A stretch of DNA of 64,000 nt, from positions 9,295,423-9,359,422 of the forward strand of contig CM022666.1 of assembly GCA_012295275.1 (NCBI GenBank), in the 5' to 3' direction. Source of the DNA: Chrysomallon squamiferum (lineage: Eukaryota; Mollusca; Gastropoda; Neomphalida; Peltospiridae). The notes beneath the pieces were generated by a model. It did no database searches. It worked only from the letters and a program-made list of their open reading frames with translations, and was not told the DNA's origin. This document shows, piece by piece, positions 37,927 through 44,940 of the stretch (positions within the stretch are counted from its first letter, which is position 1; every line of letters begins with the position of its first letter). The translations under genes were made by a program, and so were the position numbers.

Positions 37927-38079
37927 TTTGTTAAAAATAACTAATACACATATTTAATTTTTCAGGAGCAGGTTTGTTCAGCGCATGATGTACTGGATGA
38001 ACGAGGCATCTCCCGTGTGGCTATCACAGTTGCAGCCCTTGTTGCTATTGGCACCAACCCTAAACAATCTGCTGTCTGA
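8718..38079 (+). CDS. LRCH: LRCH-family gene (leucine-rich repeat and calponin-homology protein), 5'-partial, 18 shared exons plus two alternative last exons
   Basis: Joining exons 8718-8862, 9723-9852, 10281-10386, 10956-11092, 11622-11752, 12309-12432, 14597-14860, 16383-16625, 16864-17003, 18123-18185, 23098-23292, 25416-25571, 25864-26182, 26627-26776, 27360-27429, 28575-28696, 29196-29333 and 29519-29596 keeps one frame throughout (2711 nt plus one upstream base, 904 residues). Domain order: LRRs (window residues 1-173), Ser-rich hinge (217-258), Pro-rich patch (about 305-335), charged coiled coil (346-473), Ser/Thr/Pro-rich linker (560-718), helical segment (718-768), then a CH domain from about 830. 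The last exon is either 33835-34011 (total 962 residues) or 37966-38079 (total 941). Known of the family: LRCH proteins act at the cell cortex, several bind DOCK-family exchange factors that control Rho GTPases, and vertebrate LRCH4 is membrane-spanning. The assignment rests on the LRR and CH sequences; the linker is poorly conserved. Which vertebrate paralogue it matches cannot be decided here. Confidence 0.95.
8853..9000 (+). repeat. Junction-copy repeat, unit about 60-80 bases
   Basis: The exon end plus donor, CTTAACTTGAGGTAATTTTT, is echoed as TTAATTTGAGACAATTTTT at 8931 and again as TTAACTTGAAGG at 8989. A shared middle phrase, GACTTTGTTACTTA or a close variant, lies between. Confidence 0.8.
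9310..9655. repeat. Large intronic inverted repeat around a TA array
   Basis: The left arm (9310-9450) has four copies of TCTTTATTAATAATAAAG-type units with AATTAAATAAC. The right arm (9540-9655) has three complementary copies (GTTATTTAATTTTACTTTAT). A TA array sits between them at 9465-9487. The pre-mRNA could form a long duplex. Confidence 0.8.
9723..9852 (+). CDS. LRCH: LRCH exon: LRRs
   Basis: The acceptor is a T-run plus AG at 9721-9722 and the donor is gtaaat at 9853. The split codon AG|C gives Ser. It encodes SRNQLTVLPPYLC and NNKLVSLPEEIGKL, the typical LRCH LRR pattern, and ends in phase 0. Confidence 0.95.
10281..10386 (+). CDS. LRCH: LRCH exon: LRRs
   Basis: The acceptor is ttttcag at 10274-10280. 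It encodes DVSCNEISHLPVQIG and LNIRRNLLVELP, strongly LRCH-like. The donor gtctgt at 10387 is chosen over the nearer gtaggt at 10383. Only the former gives phase 1 and joins in frame to the next exon (G|AA, Glu). Confidence 0.93.
10371..10530 (+). repeat. Junction-copy repeat after an LRR exon
   Basis: The exon end GTCGAGTTACCAG and donor are followed by TTGTTGAGTTAATTG, CATTGAGTTACCAAC, TTGTTGAATTACAG and CATTGAGTTATAG, with TTTGTAT-type spacers, a period of about 25-50 bases. Confidence 0.7.
10956..11092 (+). CDS. LRCH: LRCH exon: last LRRs
   Basis: The acceptor is tacag at 10951-10955 and the donor gtgagt at 11093. It encodes LDFASNRIEKIP and IILDNNPLSVPPAH, matching the conserved end of the LRCH LRR block, and ends in phase 0. 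A TTATTG-rich microsatellite begins within a few bases of the donor. Confidence 0.95.
11622..11752 (+). CDS. LRCH: LRCH exon: post-LRR cap
   Basis: The acceptor is atgtcag and the donor gtgagt at 11753. It encodes ICTRGRQHIMKFL, equivalent to the conserved Ile-Cys segment after the LRRs in LRCH proteins, then a basic stretch ending LVRKSLPPQQ. It ends in phase 2. A 33-base tandem repeat starts at its donor. Confidence 0.93.
11753..12025 (+). repeat. 33-base minisatellite starting at the donor, about 8 copies
   Basis: The unit resembles the donor and following intron: TACATTTGTTCAGATTTACT preceded by ACAGTAAG. The last copies contain GTAAGTA at 11921, 11954 and 11987, exactly 33 apart. Each is itself a good donor-like sequence. 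Confidence 0.9.
12309..12432 (+). CDS. LRCH: LRCH exon: Ser-rich hinge
   Basis: The acceptor is tttcag at 12303-12308 and the donor gtgagt at 12433. It encodes LDSPESRWKRHTV and SSDSGYSTTDS. The Ser/Asp cluster is a plausible phosphorylation region (inference). It ends in phase 0. Confidence 0.92.
12433..14596 (+). other. LRCH intron, no gene seen
   Basis: AT-rich intron containing an A-rich run of AAAT/CAAA-type repeats (12720-12840) and a short TA array near 13457. A 91-codon open frame at 12924-13199 has no splice support or recognisable sequence. Confidence 0.7.
14597..14860 (+). CDS. LRCH: LRCH exon: helical and Pro-rich linker
   Basis: The acceptor is caatag at 14591-14596 and the donor gttagt at 14861, phase 0 on both sides. 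It is far less AT-rich than the flanking introns. It encodes a helix (NILAIKAAEVVREQRQG) then a proline-rich patch (YPPPPHPLSP) that could bind SH3 or WW domains (inference). Confidence 0.93.
14869..14965. repeat. Tandem duplication of about 45 bases
   Basis: TATTGGTTTTCCGGAAAATA and TATTGGTTTTCAGGAAAATA begin 45 bases apart and continue as similar AT-rich sequence. Confidence 0.9.
16226..16268. repeat. ATT trinucleotide microsatellite
   Basis: About 14 units. Confidence 0.97.
16300..16385 (+). repeat. Triplicated acceptor region
   Basis: GTGTTGCTAG (to 16316), GAGTTGCTCAG (to 16350) and GTGTTGCTAG (to 16382, the acceptor in use) are spaced 34 and 32 bases apart, each followed by ATAGTG- or ACAAAA-type sequence. 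Confidence 0.85.
16383..16625 (+). CDS. LRCH: LRCH exon: charged coiled coil, part 1
   Basis: The acceptor is tgctag at 16377-16382 and the donor gtatta at 16626, phase 0 on both sides. It encodes 81 residues dominated by Glu, Arg and Gln (for example KKLAEQLRLQQEEEE), a typical single-helix or coiled-coil composition. The antisense open frame here is only a shadow of this composition. Confidence 0.93.
16864..17003 (+). CDS. LRCH: LRCH exon: charged coiled coil, part 2
   Basis: The acceptor is cttacag and the donor gtatgt at 17004. It continues the Glu/Arg/Gln-rich helix (EELRLQEEERQREE) and ends in basic residues (RRTKLDN). Its phase 2 end fits both the small exon at 18123 and, if that is skipped, the exon at 23098. 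Confidence 0.93.
17004..18122 (+). other. LRCH intron, no gene seen
   Basis: AT-rich intron with a TG/TA microsatellite at 17884-17935. A 71-codon open frame at 17435-17650 looks random. Confidence 0.7.
17884..17935. repeat. TG/TA compound microsatellite
   Basis: A short TG run grading into about 19 TA units. Confidence 0.97.
18123..18185 (+). CDS. LRCH: LRCH exon: small basic cassette exon (likely)
   Basis: This 63-base, 21-codon island is markedly richer in G and C than its surroundings. It is bounded by an AG acceptor (18121-18122) and a gtatat donor (18186). Joined from phase 2 it reads KRSTTRPTPRRH and TVTVDTSKK, a basic Thr-rich segment, and leaves in phase 2. Because the length is a multiple of three and phases match, skipping it keeps the frame. 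The acceptor overlaps a second in-frame AG three bases on. The polypyrimidine tract is only moderate, so confidence is lower than for neighbours. Confidence 0.65.
18531..18585. repeat. ATT trinucleotide microsatellite
   Basis: About 18 units. Confidence 0.97.
20440..21076. repeat. Degenerate minisatellite, unit about 53 bases, roughly 11-12 copies
   Basis: The phrase ATTCAGAGATTACCTGTAAT recurs with small changes. Copies of TTCAGAGA sit near 20501, 20554, 20606, 20661, 20713, 20764, 20891, 20945, 20992 and 21047, so spacing is mostly 47-55 bases with one irregular gap. It is mid-intron, not next to a splice site. Confidence 0.85.
23098..23292 (+). CDS. LRCH: LRCH exon: Ser/Asp/His-rich linker
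   Basis: The acceptor is tgtttcag at 23090-23097 and the donor gtaaca at 23293, phase 2 on both sides. It encodes a Thr/Ser run followed by two related motifs, FEYGRRLDSS and FEHRLDTSH, then acidic and aromatic residues (SSYDEEYTNYI). The internal repeat suggests a small duplication. The function is unknown. Confidence 0.9.
23293..25415 (+). other. LRCH intron with degenerate junction-like repeat
   Basis: From the donor to about 23660 there is a degenerate repeat containing phrases such as AGCTTATAGG and TGTGTATT. The rest is AT-rich with an AGAC/AG array at 25348-25386. A 65-codon open frame at 24730-24927 has no support. Confidence 0.65.
25416..25571 (+). CDS. LRCH: LRCH exon: Gln/Asn-rich linker
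   Basis: The acceptor is actcag at 25410-25415 and the donor gtatgt at 25572. It reads RNKQQLGTSQSFKEER and VDNLNYINRK, a hydrophilic, probably disordered stretch. Phase 2 on both sides (AG|A and AA|T split codons). Confidence 0.9.
25864..26182 (+). CDS. LRCH: LRCH exon: Ser/Thr/Pro-rich disordered linker
   Basis: The acceptor is taccacag and the donor gtaagt at 26183. It is the largest exon in the window (319 bases) and clearly richer in G and C than the introns. It encodes about 107 residues rich in Ser, Thr and Pro followed by a basic patch (VVRRARAGERSG). Likely disordered and a target for phosphorylation (inference). It ends in phase 0. Confidence 0.93.
26627..26776 (+). CDS. LRCH: LRCH exon: helical segment
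   Basis: The acceptor is atccag at 26621-26626 and the donor gtattt at 26777, exactly 50 codons in phase 0. It reads EEEFKQKHQALSNKHQ and LKKRLEESKLKHIQKEA, strongly helical and charged. Confidence 0.92.
26777..27359 (+). other. LRCH intron dominated by TTA/TTG/TCA microsatellite
   Basis: From about 26960 to 27355 the intron is almost entirely triplet-type repeats (TTA, TTG, ATC). The last perfect TTA run ends four bases before the acceptor CAG, so it serves as the pyrimidine tract of the next exon. Open frames of poly-Tyr, poly-Ile or poly-Asn here are repeat artefacts. Confidence 0.85.
27241..27355. repeat. TTA/TCA trinucleotide microsatellite abutting an acceptor
   Basis: TTA units with an inner ATC run. 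The array ends next to the CAG of the exon at 27360. Confidence 0.97.
27360..27429 (+). CDS. LRCH: LRCH exon with optional 60-base 3' extension
   Basis: The acceptor is gacag at 27355-27359. With the donor gtaagt at 27430 it encodes RGTNEVEDKKKSTISSG and SRSARTG, phase 1. A second strong donor, CAG|gtatgt at 27490, is also in phase 1. The 60 bases between contain no stop and are rich in G and C, so both splice forms would be translatable. Confidence 0.88.
28109..28154. repeat. CT dinucleotide microsatellite
   Basis: About 23 units. Confidence 0.97.
28303..28358. repeat. ATT trinucleotide microsatellite
   Basis: About 18 units. Confidence 0.97.
28575..28696 (+). CDS. LRCH: LRCH exon: pre-CH linker
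   Basis: The acceptor is tttatag and the donor gtgaga at 28697. It reads LLEEYKEANPNFTIRR and QLEELQQMDQLRN, the segment leading into the CH domain. Phase 1 in (G|GT, Gly), phase 0 out. Confidence 0.93.
29196..29333 (+). CDS. LRCH: LRCH exon: CH domain, first part
   Basis: The acceptor is tacag and the donor gtaagt at 29334, 46 codons in phase 0. It contains the diagnostic CH core DGVVLCHLANQIRPRSV followed by SIHVPSPAV, which I recognise as nearly invariant in LRCH proteins. Single CH domains of this type usually act as adaptors rather than strong actin binders. Confidence 0.97.
29519..29596 (+). CDS. LRCH: LRCH exon: CH domain, middle part
   Basis: The acceptor is attgcag, preceded by a TTTA microsatellite that forms the pyrimidine tract; the donor is gtgagt at 29597. 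It encodes AKCRRNVENFLEACRKIGV, a conserved LRCH CH helix, and ends NQ in phase 0. This is the branch point: either last exon joins here in frame. Confidence 0.97.
29597..33834 (+). other. LRCH intron before the membrane-tail exon
   Basis: A near copy of the preceding exon end and donor lies at about 29672-29690. The rest is AT-rich with A and T runs. A less AT-rich patch at 31240-31480 (C-rich, near 31435-31465) shows no open frame of note. Confidence 0.65.
33835..34011 (+). CDS. LRCH: LRCH alternative last exon A: end of CH domain plus membrane tail
   Basis: The acceptor is ttttttcag at 33826-33834 and the stop TGA is at 34009-34011. Joined in phase 0 after NQ it reads RDLCSCEDITENLRPVRVAK and TVQHLV, which completes the CH domain. 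A hydrophobic run near the C terminus (ITYLCISILCLTCLLLF) ends in KPL. That is a classic C-terminal membrane anchor, as in vertebrate LRCH4 (established knowledge). The first part aligns with the start of exon B, so the two look like an old exon duplication. The resulting protein would be membrane-bound with its LRRs on the opposite face or in the cytosol depending on topology, which the sequence does not settle. Confidence 0.9.
   Translation, partial: RDLCSCEDITENLRPVRVAKTVQHLVAFPRLTARDYHITYLCISILCLTCLLLFLKPL
33990..34330 (+). repeat. Degenerate repeat spanning the stop codon of last exon A
   Basis: TGTGAACTGTAGACTAACT over the stop codon recurs as GCATGTAGACTAATTG, GTGAAAACTGTAGACTAATT and shorter variants through the 3' UTR. 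Confidence 0.7.
34012..34700 (+). other. Probable 3' UTR of the membrane-tail isoform
   Basis: AATAAA signals lie at 34533-34538 and 34687-34692. The first 300 bases are a degenerate tandem repeat built on GTAGACTAACTATTTTGTGA-like units that begins around the stop codon. Confidence 0.5.
34701..37965 (+). other. LRCH intron between alternative last exons
   Basis: AT-rich, with TTA/TAC triplet repeats at 35290-35430 and 36940-37140 and CT/CA repeats just before 37926. A good polypyrimidine tract and CTAG at 37517-37549 could act as an acceptor for an 8-codon tail ending at 37573, but evidence for use is weak. Confidence 0.6.
37966..38079 (+). CDS. LRCH: LRCH alternative last exon B: end of CH domain, soluble tail
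   Basis: The acceptor is ttttcag at 37959-37965 and the stop TGA is at 38077-38079. Joined in phase 0 after NQ it reads EQVCSAHDVLDERGISRVAI then TVAALVAIG and ends KQSAV. This is the ending I recognise from vertebrate LRCH proteins with a soluble C terminus. Cys-Ser, a following Asp and the RVA-TV-LV pattern are shared with exon A. Confidence 0.95.
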   Translation, partial: EQVCSAHDVLDERGISRVAITVAALVAIGTNPKQSAV

Positions 38080-38730
38080 CAGTTAGGGGAGCTGCTAGGG
38101 GGGGTTGCCTGTCTCTTTATTGTGCTGGTTTTATTACTCACTGCCACTGAACAAATGGGCATTCCTGTGTATCCATACATGTAACCATGGCAACCATAAT
38201 GACCCAAGAAGCAAAGTCTATCTATGAGACATGCAAGTGGGTTTGTGAATTGAGGGGGTTATTCTCGTTTTTTAGTTATTCATAGAATTTATTTTCAGAA
38301 TAATATATATATAAAAAAATTAAAGGTAATGATGATAAAAAGATGAATTTCAATTAAGTAAGTTAAAAAAACAAAAAGAAAAATATAAAGTTCTGTTAAG
38401 ATACTTTTAGGTGTTTTTTTTACAGTTTTGATTTATATTTGTTATTGCAGATTAAGTGTGCCATGGTTGATTTTTAAATAATGTTTTAACACAGGATGTT
38501 TGTTCAGCACTGGTTGAGAAATTGTTTTATGTAAATAATGTTTTGTCTTTTGCTACATTTTTTTATCATTTTACATGTCTTAATGGCCTTTGTACTTACA
38601 TATAGAAGGGATTTTTTTTTTTTAATTTATTATATTTCCTCAGTGTTCTTTATTTTTATTTTTATTTTTTTTTTATATTCATAAAAATTTAAATGTACAT
38701 TTGTTGGGTTTTATTTGTTTATTTATTTAT

Positions 38731-38737
<7 letters not shown>

Positions 38738-38796
<59 letters not shown>
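38738..38796. repeat. TTA trinucleotide microsatellite
   Basis: About 19 units in the presumed 3' UTR. The poly-Ile and poly-Tyr frames crossing it are artefacts. Confidence 0.97.
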
Positions 38797-41700
38797 CACA
38801 TTCTTCTGTCACATAACAAAAATGAAAACCAAAGATCAATTTTATTTCATTCAGCTTCACTGCCAGCATTTTTTAAATCATTTAGTTCAGTCTTTTTATC
38901 GCAGACTGAAAAAACCTTTTTCTATGAGTGGGGAAAACAATTCTAATAATTACCTTGATGATAGTTTTAAAAAGTAGGTCAATTATTCAGTATAATTTAA
39001 ATTAACTCATTAAAAGAATGCAATCCTATAAAACACTCTCTAAACAAGACACACAAACTTGCAGTTAGAAATATTTCTGTTTTTTCTTGAATTAAATTTT
39101 CTCCACAATTATGTTTTATTTTACATTATTATTATTATTTTCAGAGATGTTCATTTTATATTATTAAAGTCTTTCATTAAATTAAACTTTAAAGACAAAA
39201 ATTGTAAAATGCTGATCTGTGCTGTGATTAGATGGTGAAGGTCATGTGATCTGTAATAATATTGAAACAACAACTTGTTACTGTTAGAACAGTTTTCTCA
39301 GTGGACTCTCATTCTGTTTTACAATTAACATGCATAATTCAGAGTTGAATGCAGAACTATAAAGTCTCTATGGTGACTTGAAATGTTTGCCATGGTAATT
39401 GAATTTACTCAAATGATTGGCAGATTTTTAGTCATAATATCATTTTTATTATTATTATTATTTTTTAATTATTATTATTACTTAATCATTATTATTTATA
39501 TATTAATTATGATTTATAATTAACAGAATCATAGCTCATTTAAAAGGTATCATCATCAAATGATAGATACTAAGAATAATTTTGTACAAGTTTTATTTCA
39601 TACAAATCTCTTATTTATCTACGCATTTTTAAAACCATTCCCAAGATCCTTCAGAATTAGGGTCAGCATGTTTATGTTTTGTCATTTGTCATATTTTTTG
39701 TTTCTGCTTATAAATTAATTTATGTTAATCAAAACATGTATATTATTTTGCAGTGTAGAAATCGAATAGAAAGTTTTAAAATGTTTTTGTATGTTTCTCA
39801 ACCAGTATGACATGGCAGTGAATATGTAAATTATGTACAGACATTTTTAAAACTGTATTACAGAAGTGTGCAATAGATTAACAGTTACAAAAAACACAAA
39901 ATACATAGTAATATATTTTTAAGTGGTAAACTTCCAGATAATTCAAACAAAATTTAAAAAACACTTTGAAAAAGATTTCTCAATATTTTTAGTTCTTGTT
40001 TATTTTGATTTAGTTTTTAGTTTGAAAACAGGGTGCATTATAATGTGTGTTTCATTATAAACATTAATTTTTGTTATCTTACAAAATTAACAATGATGAC
40101 TAAAATAATATCAGTGTCAACTAACTTATTTTTACAAAGCTGTTTTTCTTCTTTCTTTTTAACCAAAACCTTTAATTATATTTAAAGTATATGTAAGAAT
40201 TTGATAAAGAGTATATTGTATTGAAAAAGAAATAATAAAACATGAAAAGAGAAATTTTGTTAAAATTCTATGACTAAATCGTTATTTTATAATTGCTTGT
40301 AATTATTTTTATCTCTGAAGCACTCTTAAAATCTTTATCATCTAAACTGTGGTGTTTTGGGGATTTTTTTTCTGTTTATAATTTTTTTTTTATCAAGCAG
40401 CTCATTACAAAACAAACTTTGTAAAACTTTTGATAGCTCATGTTAACAACAGCAGAAGACAATCATTTGATTTTGCTCACATCAATAATTTCAAACTAAC
40501 ATCAATTCATTTAAATATTAACTCAGTTTAACCACAAAATTAGCACAAGTAATTTATTGTTTTTGTTTTTGTTTAGGTATTTGTTTTTCTTTCTCAAGTA
40601 CAATGAATACAAAATTGCAGGAGATTTTAATTATTTATTCATTAATTATATTATTTTTCATTAATTATATTTATATATTATTACAACATTCTTTTTTAAT
40701 TTCAGATTTACATTATAACTAAGAAAAATAAACAGTATATATATATATATATTAAATGTTTCAGTTTGTTATGGTGTTTATTTTTACTCTTATTACTTCA
40801 TAAAAGAAAAGTTAAATTAATTAAATAATGTATGTTAGATAATTTGATCTAAACTTTAACATAAAAGTAAATAACACACATTGTAGTGCTCAGTATCTGT
40901 AGAATTCCACAACTGGGTATGTACTGCTCTATACTCTATTTAGATCATTATTTTATGTTTCAGTACTTTTATCTTTAAAGCTACTGTCAGTTACAACTAG
41001 TTCTGAGATGGAGAGGTTTATATAGCTTAATTTTATTTCATTTGGTGTCTGAACTTATTATTATTTATTTCTTTGTTTTTTGTTTTATTATCAAAGAAAA
41101 TGGTGATCAGCCACTACTACTGTCATATCACATACTGTCTTACAAATTTCATGTTAATATTACTGCTACTAGGATTTTCAAATATTCCTTTTTAAATTAC
41201 TTATTTTATCAGAAAAACAGAAATCTAAGTACATGGTGGATACATTTAAAGAGCAACATAAATAAAAATATTTTGTTGTTTGTTTTTGTCAACAAGTCAT
41301 CACCATTTTTATTTTATTTATTACGTACATATACATGTATGTGTAAGGGGAGGTAATCATTGACTACACACACAGACAGACAGATGGGCAACAGACGAAA
41401 GACGAACCTAGCAGCCAGTAATCTCCTGTTTTCTTGTGACACAACTGAGTGCTTCCAACTTGTGTGAGCAGTGTATGTTGTGAGCAGTTTTGTTTCTGCT
41501 TCTTGTAGCTACCATAGCAACACATTTCAGAGTCCATACAGTCTTTGTTTTAAAGTAATTAGAACAAAAATAAAAATAAACTAAGAAAAAATCTACTTTA
41601 TTTCAGAAATTAGAAAAATACTTTAAATACTTTTAGTGAAATAATTGTTAAAGAAAGAAGTTGGGATAAACTGTATGGATTCTGTTGTTTCTTACTGTAT

Positions 41701-42426
41701 GTATACTGAAATTTATTTGACTGAAAATGGTGTGAGATAAAATATTACATCTATGCAAATCGCAAAACCTTGTGTAGTTTGTTGCTTTGTGAGATGACTA
41801 TTTAGCCGTTTTCTTTAATAAAAACACATAAACAGATCTGTTTGATGAAATGTATTTTTAACAGTGAAATGACATGCTCAGATACAAATGTCACTGGTGC
41901 ACTTGCACAATGTTTTAAGTATGTAAAAAAAAAATATCTGCCTTGTTTGAAATGTGTGTAGACAACAATATGTTTGATTTCTCATTTTACTTAGTCTCTT
42001 TTTTATACATGTTTATTACTTCAATTTCCTCAATGTTACATAAATGTATTTTAACGTAGTCTGAGAAGTCAGAATTTTACTTTTTGTTTTTAAATATTAC
42101 ATTGATATATGTATGTGTTATTTTGTATATGAAGTATACGAAGTATATTAAAGATATGTGAAATAAATGAATGAATGAATAAATAAATAAATAAATATGT
42201 TAAATAATGAGTAATTGAATTTTGAAATTTTTATTGCACACAGGTATTGGATTAGTAAATAGGATTAGTGGATTTCAGATCACTGCAAGTTCTACAGTTT
42301 TCATTTTACCAAAATTACAACAGTTTATAACAAAAAGCAGTCATTTCTAATTTTATAAACATGGTCAAAAACCACTGTATTATTGTAAATTAATAAATAT
42401 CTTTAATTCAATTTCTCAATTTATTA

Positions 42427-42429
42427 ATG

Positions 42430-42487
<58 letters not shown>
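42427..42487. repeat. TTA trinucleotide microsatellite
   Basis: About 20 units in the presumed 3' UTR. Confidence 0.97.
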
Positions 42488-42488
<1 letters not shown>

Positions 42489-43067
42489 AACTGTAAATAT
42501 ATATTGCTATAGATTACTAGTGTAATATTTAAAATAAAACTCCAGAACAAAGGCAGGTCCTTTTTCAAAAAAAAAAAAAAAAAAGTTTTCACTTCTCTAT
42601 ATTTTACAAATACAGCCAAAATGTTTTCTCTAATTACACATTATACATATTTTTATATGTCAGCATTGAAAATATACTCATAAAAGTGTTTAGCTGTTTG
42701 TGATAAACAATGTATTCCAAAGACTTCAATTTCTTATGAGTAAATAAAAAGTTGATGATCTGAAAATATTTAAAATGTGTTTCTCTATATCTAAATTGTT
42801 TTTAAAATATACATCTCATTTGTTGGCATAATAATTCTTCTTTTAAATAATTTTTAAATGCATTTTTCTCTCTCTCTCATCCCTTTACCTTTTTTTTCAT
42901 TCGTGTTCCCTGCTTTTTTCCCCGTCTCACCCCCATCCTTTTTTTCTCTCAAATGTATATCCACAAACACAACACTGTTGTGTTTTTATAAAACTATTTA
43001 TTGTGTAAATGTTTTCTTTTTTCTTGTATAAATTTAACAGTTCTACATACCACATACTGCTAGTCTT

Positions 43068-43073
43068 AATAAA
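43068..43073 (+). terminator. Poly(A) signal, likely end of LRCH
   Basis: This AATAAA sits about 20 bases before a strongly G/T-rich element, the arrangement expected for cleavage and polyadenylation. Confidence 0.55.
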
Positions 43074-44084
43074 CAAGTTTGTACATACTGACGTGTTTGT
43101 TGTTTCTGTTGTTTTGAAGTGGGAAGGAAATACTAATGTAAAGAGATTTTATTTATTAGTGGACATGTCTATCTTATGATTCAGTAGTAGTCTATCTGTG
43201 TCTTAGAACATAGGTATAAAACAGAAGACAATCAGATTAACAATCAGACTGCCATTAGAATAGATTGTCCATCCAGCCAAACTGAGAAACATTAAAATGT
43301 AACAAAATACATGAATATTTACACAGCATTAAAACCAACAAATTTTTGCCTAAAAATCAATACATAAACATGAAATATTGAAGGAAAAAAAGATATGTGC
43401 ACCAATTACATTATACATGTCTATAAATTATTTATATCTATAATAGGACAGGATAATATAGGATAATTTGGATCACATAAAGATAATTAATTGAAGGTAA
43501 CTCGTAATAAGTATGCTTCATTTCATCAGTATGCACATAAAATGCTTCCACCAATTTCATTCCTGCTACTAAATAATTTTAAAAAGTAGATGTCATGACC
43601 CTCTATCCCTTCAACTTGAAAGCTGCATAAAAAATAAATTAAGAAACAAACTAATGACTATAAAACAAATTGTTTTATTCTTAGTATTAAACCATTGGTT
43701 ACATTAATTTTTTGATATTAGTCGTTTTTTATTTAGTTTTTTTTTTATACATTTTTTAAAATTATTTAGTTAGTTTATTATTCATTTACTTGAATTTTAT
43801 TTATTTATTTATTTATTTTGCTAAAATTAGAGTATTTCATTTTCACACTCAATAAGCCCTCAGATAATCGATAACAATAAGAAATTAATAAAAAAATAGA
43901 AGCACTAAATTTTGTGTGTTCCGATTTACCTTCATCACGTACTGTACAGAAAATCATCAAAATGATAAACACTAAAGTTGAAATAAATAAACATTATTTT
44001 ACATAAACTTTCACGTGGACTTCCTTCGTTTTTATTGTAGTTCATTTTCAACGCGAAATAATTGTGTCGTCTGCTGCTTCCTTT

Positions 44085-44113
44085 GACGGACTGTGACGTA
44101 ATGGTAGTCCGTC
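44085..44113. promoter_or_regulatory. Inverted repeat with a CRE-like loop
   Basis: GACGGACT (44085-44092) and AGTCCGTC (44106-44113) are perfect inverse complements. The stem extends by three more pairs if one T-G pair is allowed. The 13-base loop holds TGACGTAA (44094-44101), an ATF/CREB-type site. The role is unknown. Confidence 0.6.
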
Positions 44114-44330
44114 GAAAACTATAACTAAAACTATGGTAGACAACTAGTCTTCACTTACTGAAAACAACAGAATGGATGGGGATTTGTATGTCTGTCGTAA
44201 TATTCCTATAGATTTCTTCTTCTTCTTCTTCTTCTTATTCTTATTATTGATATTTTTATTTATTTATTATTATTATTATCAGCATCATCATTATCATCAC
44301 TAAAGAAAAATACGGAGCGGCTGTTAACGG

Positions 44331-44333
<3 letters not shown>

Positions 44334-44395
<62 letters not shown>
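44334..44395. repeat. AG dinucleotide microsatellite
   Basis: About 31 uninterrupted AG units. Confidence 0.98.
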
Positions 44396-44397
<2 letters not shown>

Positions 44398-44479
44398 AAG
44401 CCGCCAGGGATTAAAGGAATATATTAATGAAATTTAAAAAAAGAAAAAAGAAACCTGATTCAGCTACTATTGAATTTAA

Positions 44480-44485
44480 TTTATT
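44480..44485 (-). terminator. Candidate poly(A) signal of the minus-strand transcript
   Basis: This is AATAAA on the minus strand, about 330 bases past the candidate terminal coding exon. Confidence 0.35.
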
Positions 44486-44809
44486 GATTCGGTAAATAGT
44501 ACATTACATCGTTGTTTGGAAAGATGTCCGCAGTGCTAATCCATACTGTATGTGTTACATTCGCTCACAGGTGATTAATTAAACTAACATTTCACATTGT
44601 ACTGTCTCGAGCGTTGCTAGGAAACTAATGCCTTCCATTAAATACATGATGTACAGCTTCATTTAGGAGAAATATGGTAAATATTGACAAGATATCAGAC
44701 GACGACGATGAAGAAGAAGAAGATTAAATTAATAATGAAAACAACAAAAGAAAAAGAAACCAACTAAAAACCTAGAAAATAATAAATTGACCGAAAACAT
44801 CATACGTGT

Positions 44810-44940
44810 TCATCTATGTAACTGTTTTGTAGAAGATGTCAACGTTGTTGCTGCTGTCATTTCCAGCGTAGTGGATGACATTTTCTTGTAGTGCTCGGAT
44901 GCCTTTTTGATAACATCGGCCACAATTACCGCTGCTCTCT
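44810..44940 (-). CDS. Candidate terminal exon of the minus-strand gene
   Basis: The minus-strand acceptor is ctaag with AG at 44941-44942. Starting at 44940 the frame ends at TGA 44810-44812 (43 residues). Starting two bases later, after aagag, the other frame ends at TAG 44814-44816. Both start from phase 1 of the previous exon. The sequence is clearly less AT-rich than its flanks. Confidence 0.4.

Larger units (their letters stand above)
38080..43095 (+). other. Probable long 3' UTR of the soluble isoform
   Basis: No gene-like ORF is present. The best cleavage site is AATAAA at 43068-43073 followed by a G/T-rich stretch (about 43091-43115). Earlier AATAAA copies also exist, so shorter forms are possible. 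TTA arrays lie at 38738-38796 and 42427-42487. The extent is inferred. Confidence 0.5.
43096..44479. other. Intergenic stretch between convergent transcripts
   Basis: AT-rich with an AG array at 44334-44395 and a hairpin with a CRE-like loop at 44082-44116. No gene is seen. Confidence 0.55.

Noticed and set aside
38693-38977. ORFs of 81-94 codons after the LRCH stop
   Set aside because: They cross a TTA microsatellite, and the remainder has no recognisable sequence. The region fits a 3' UTR.
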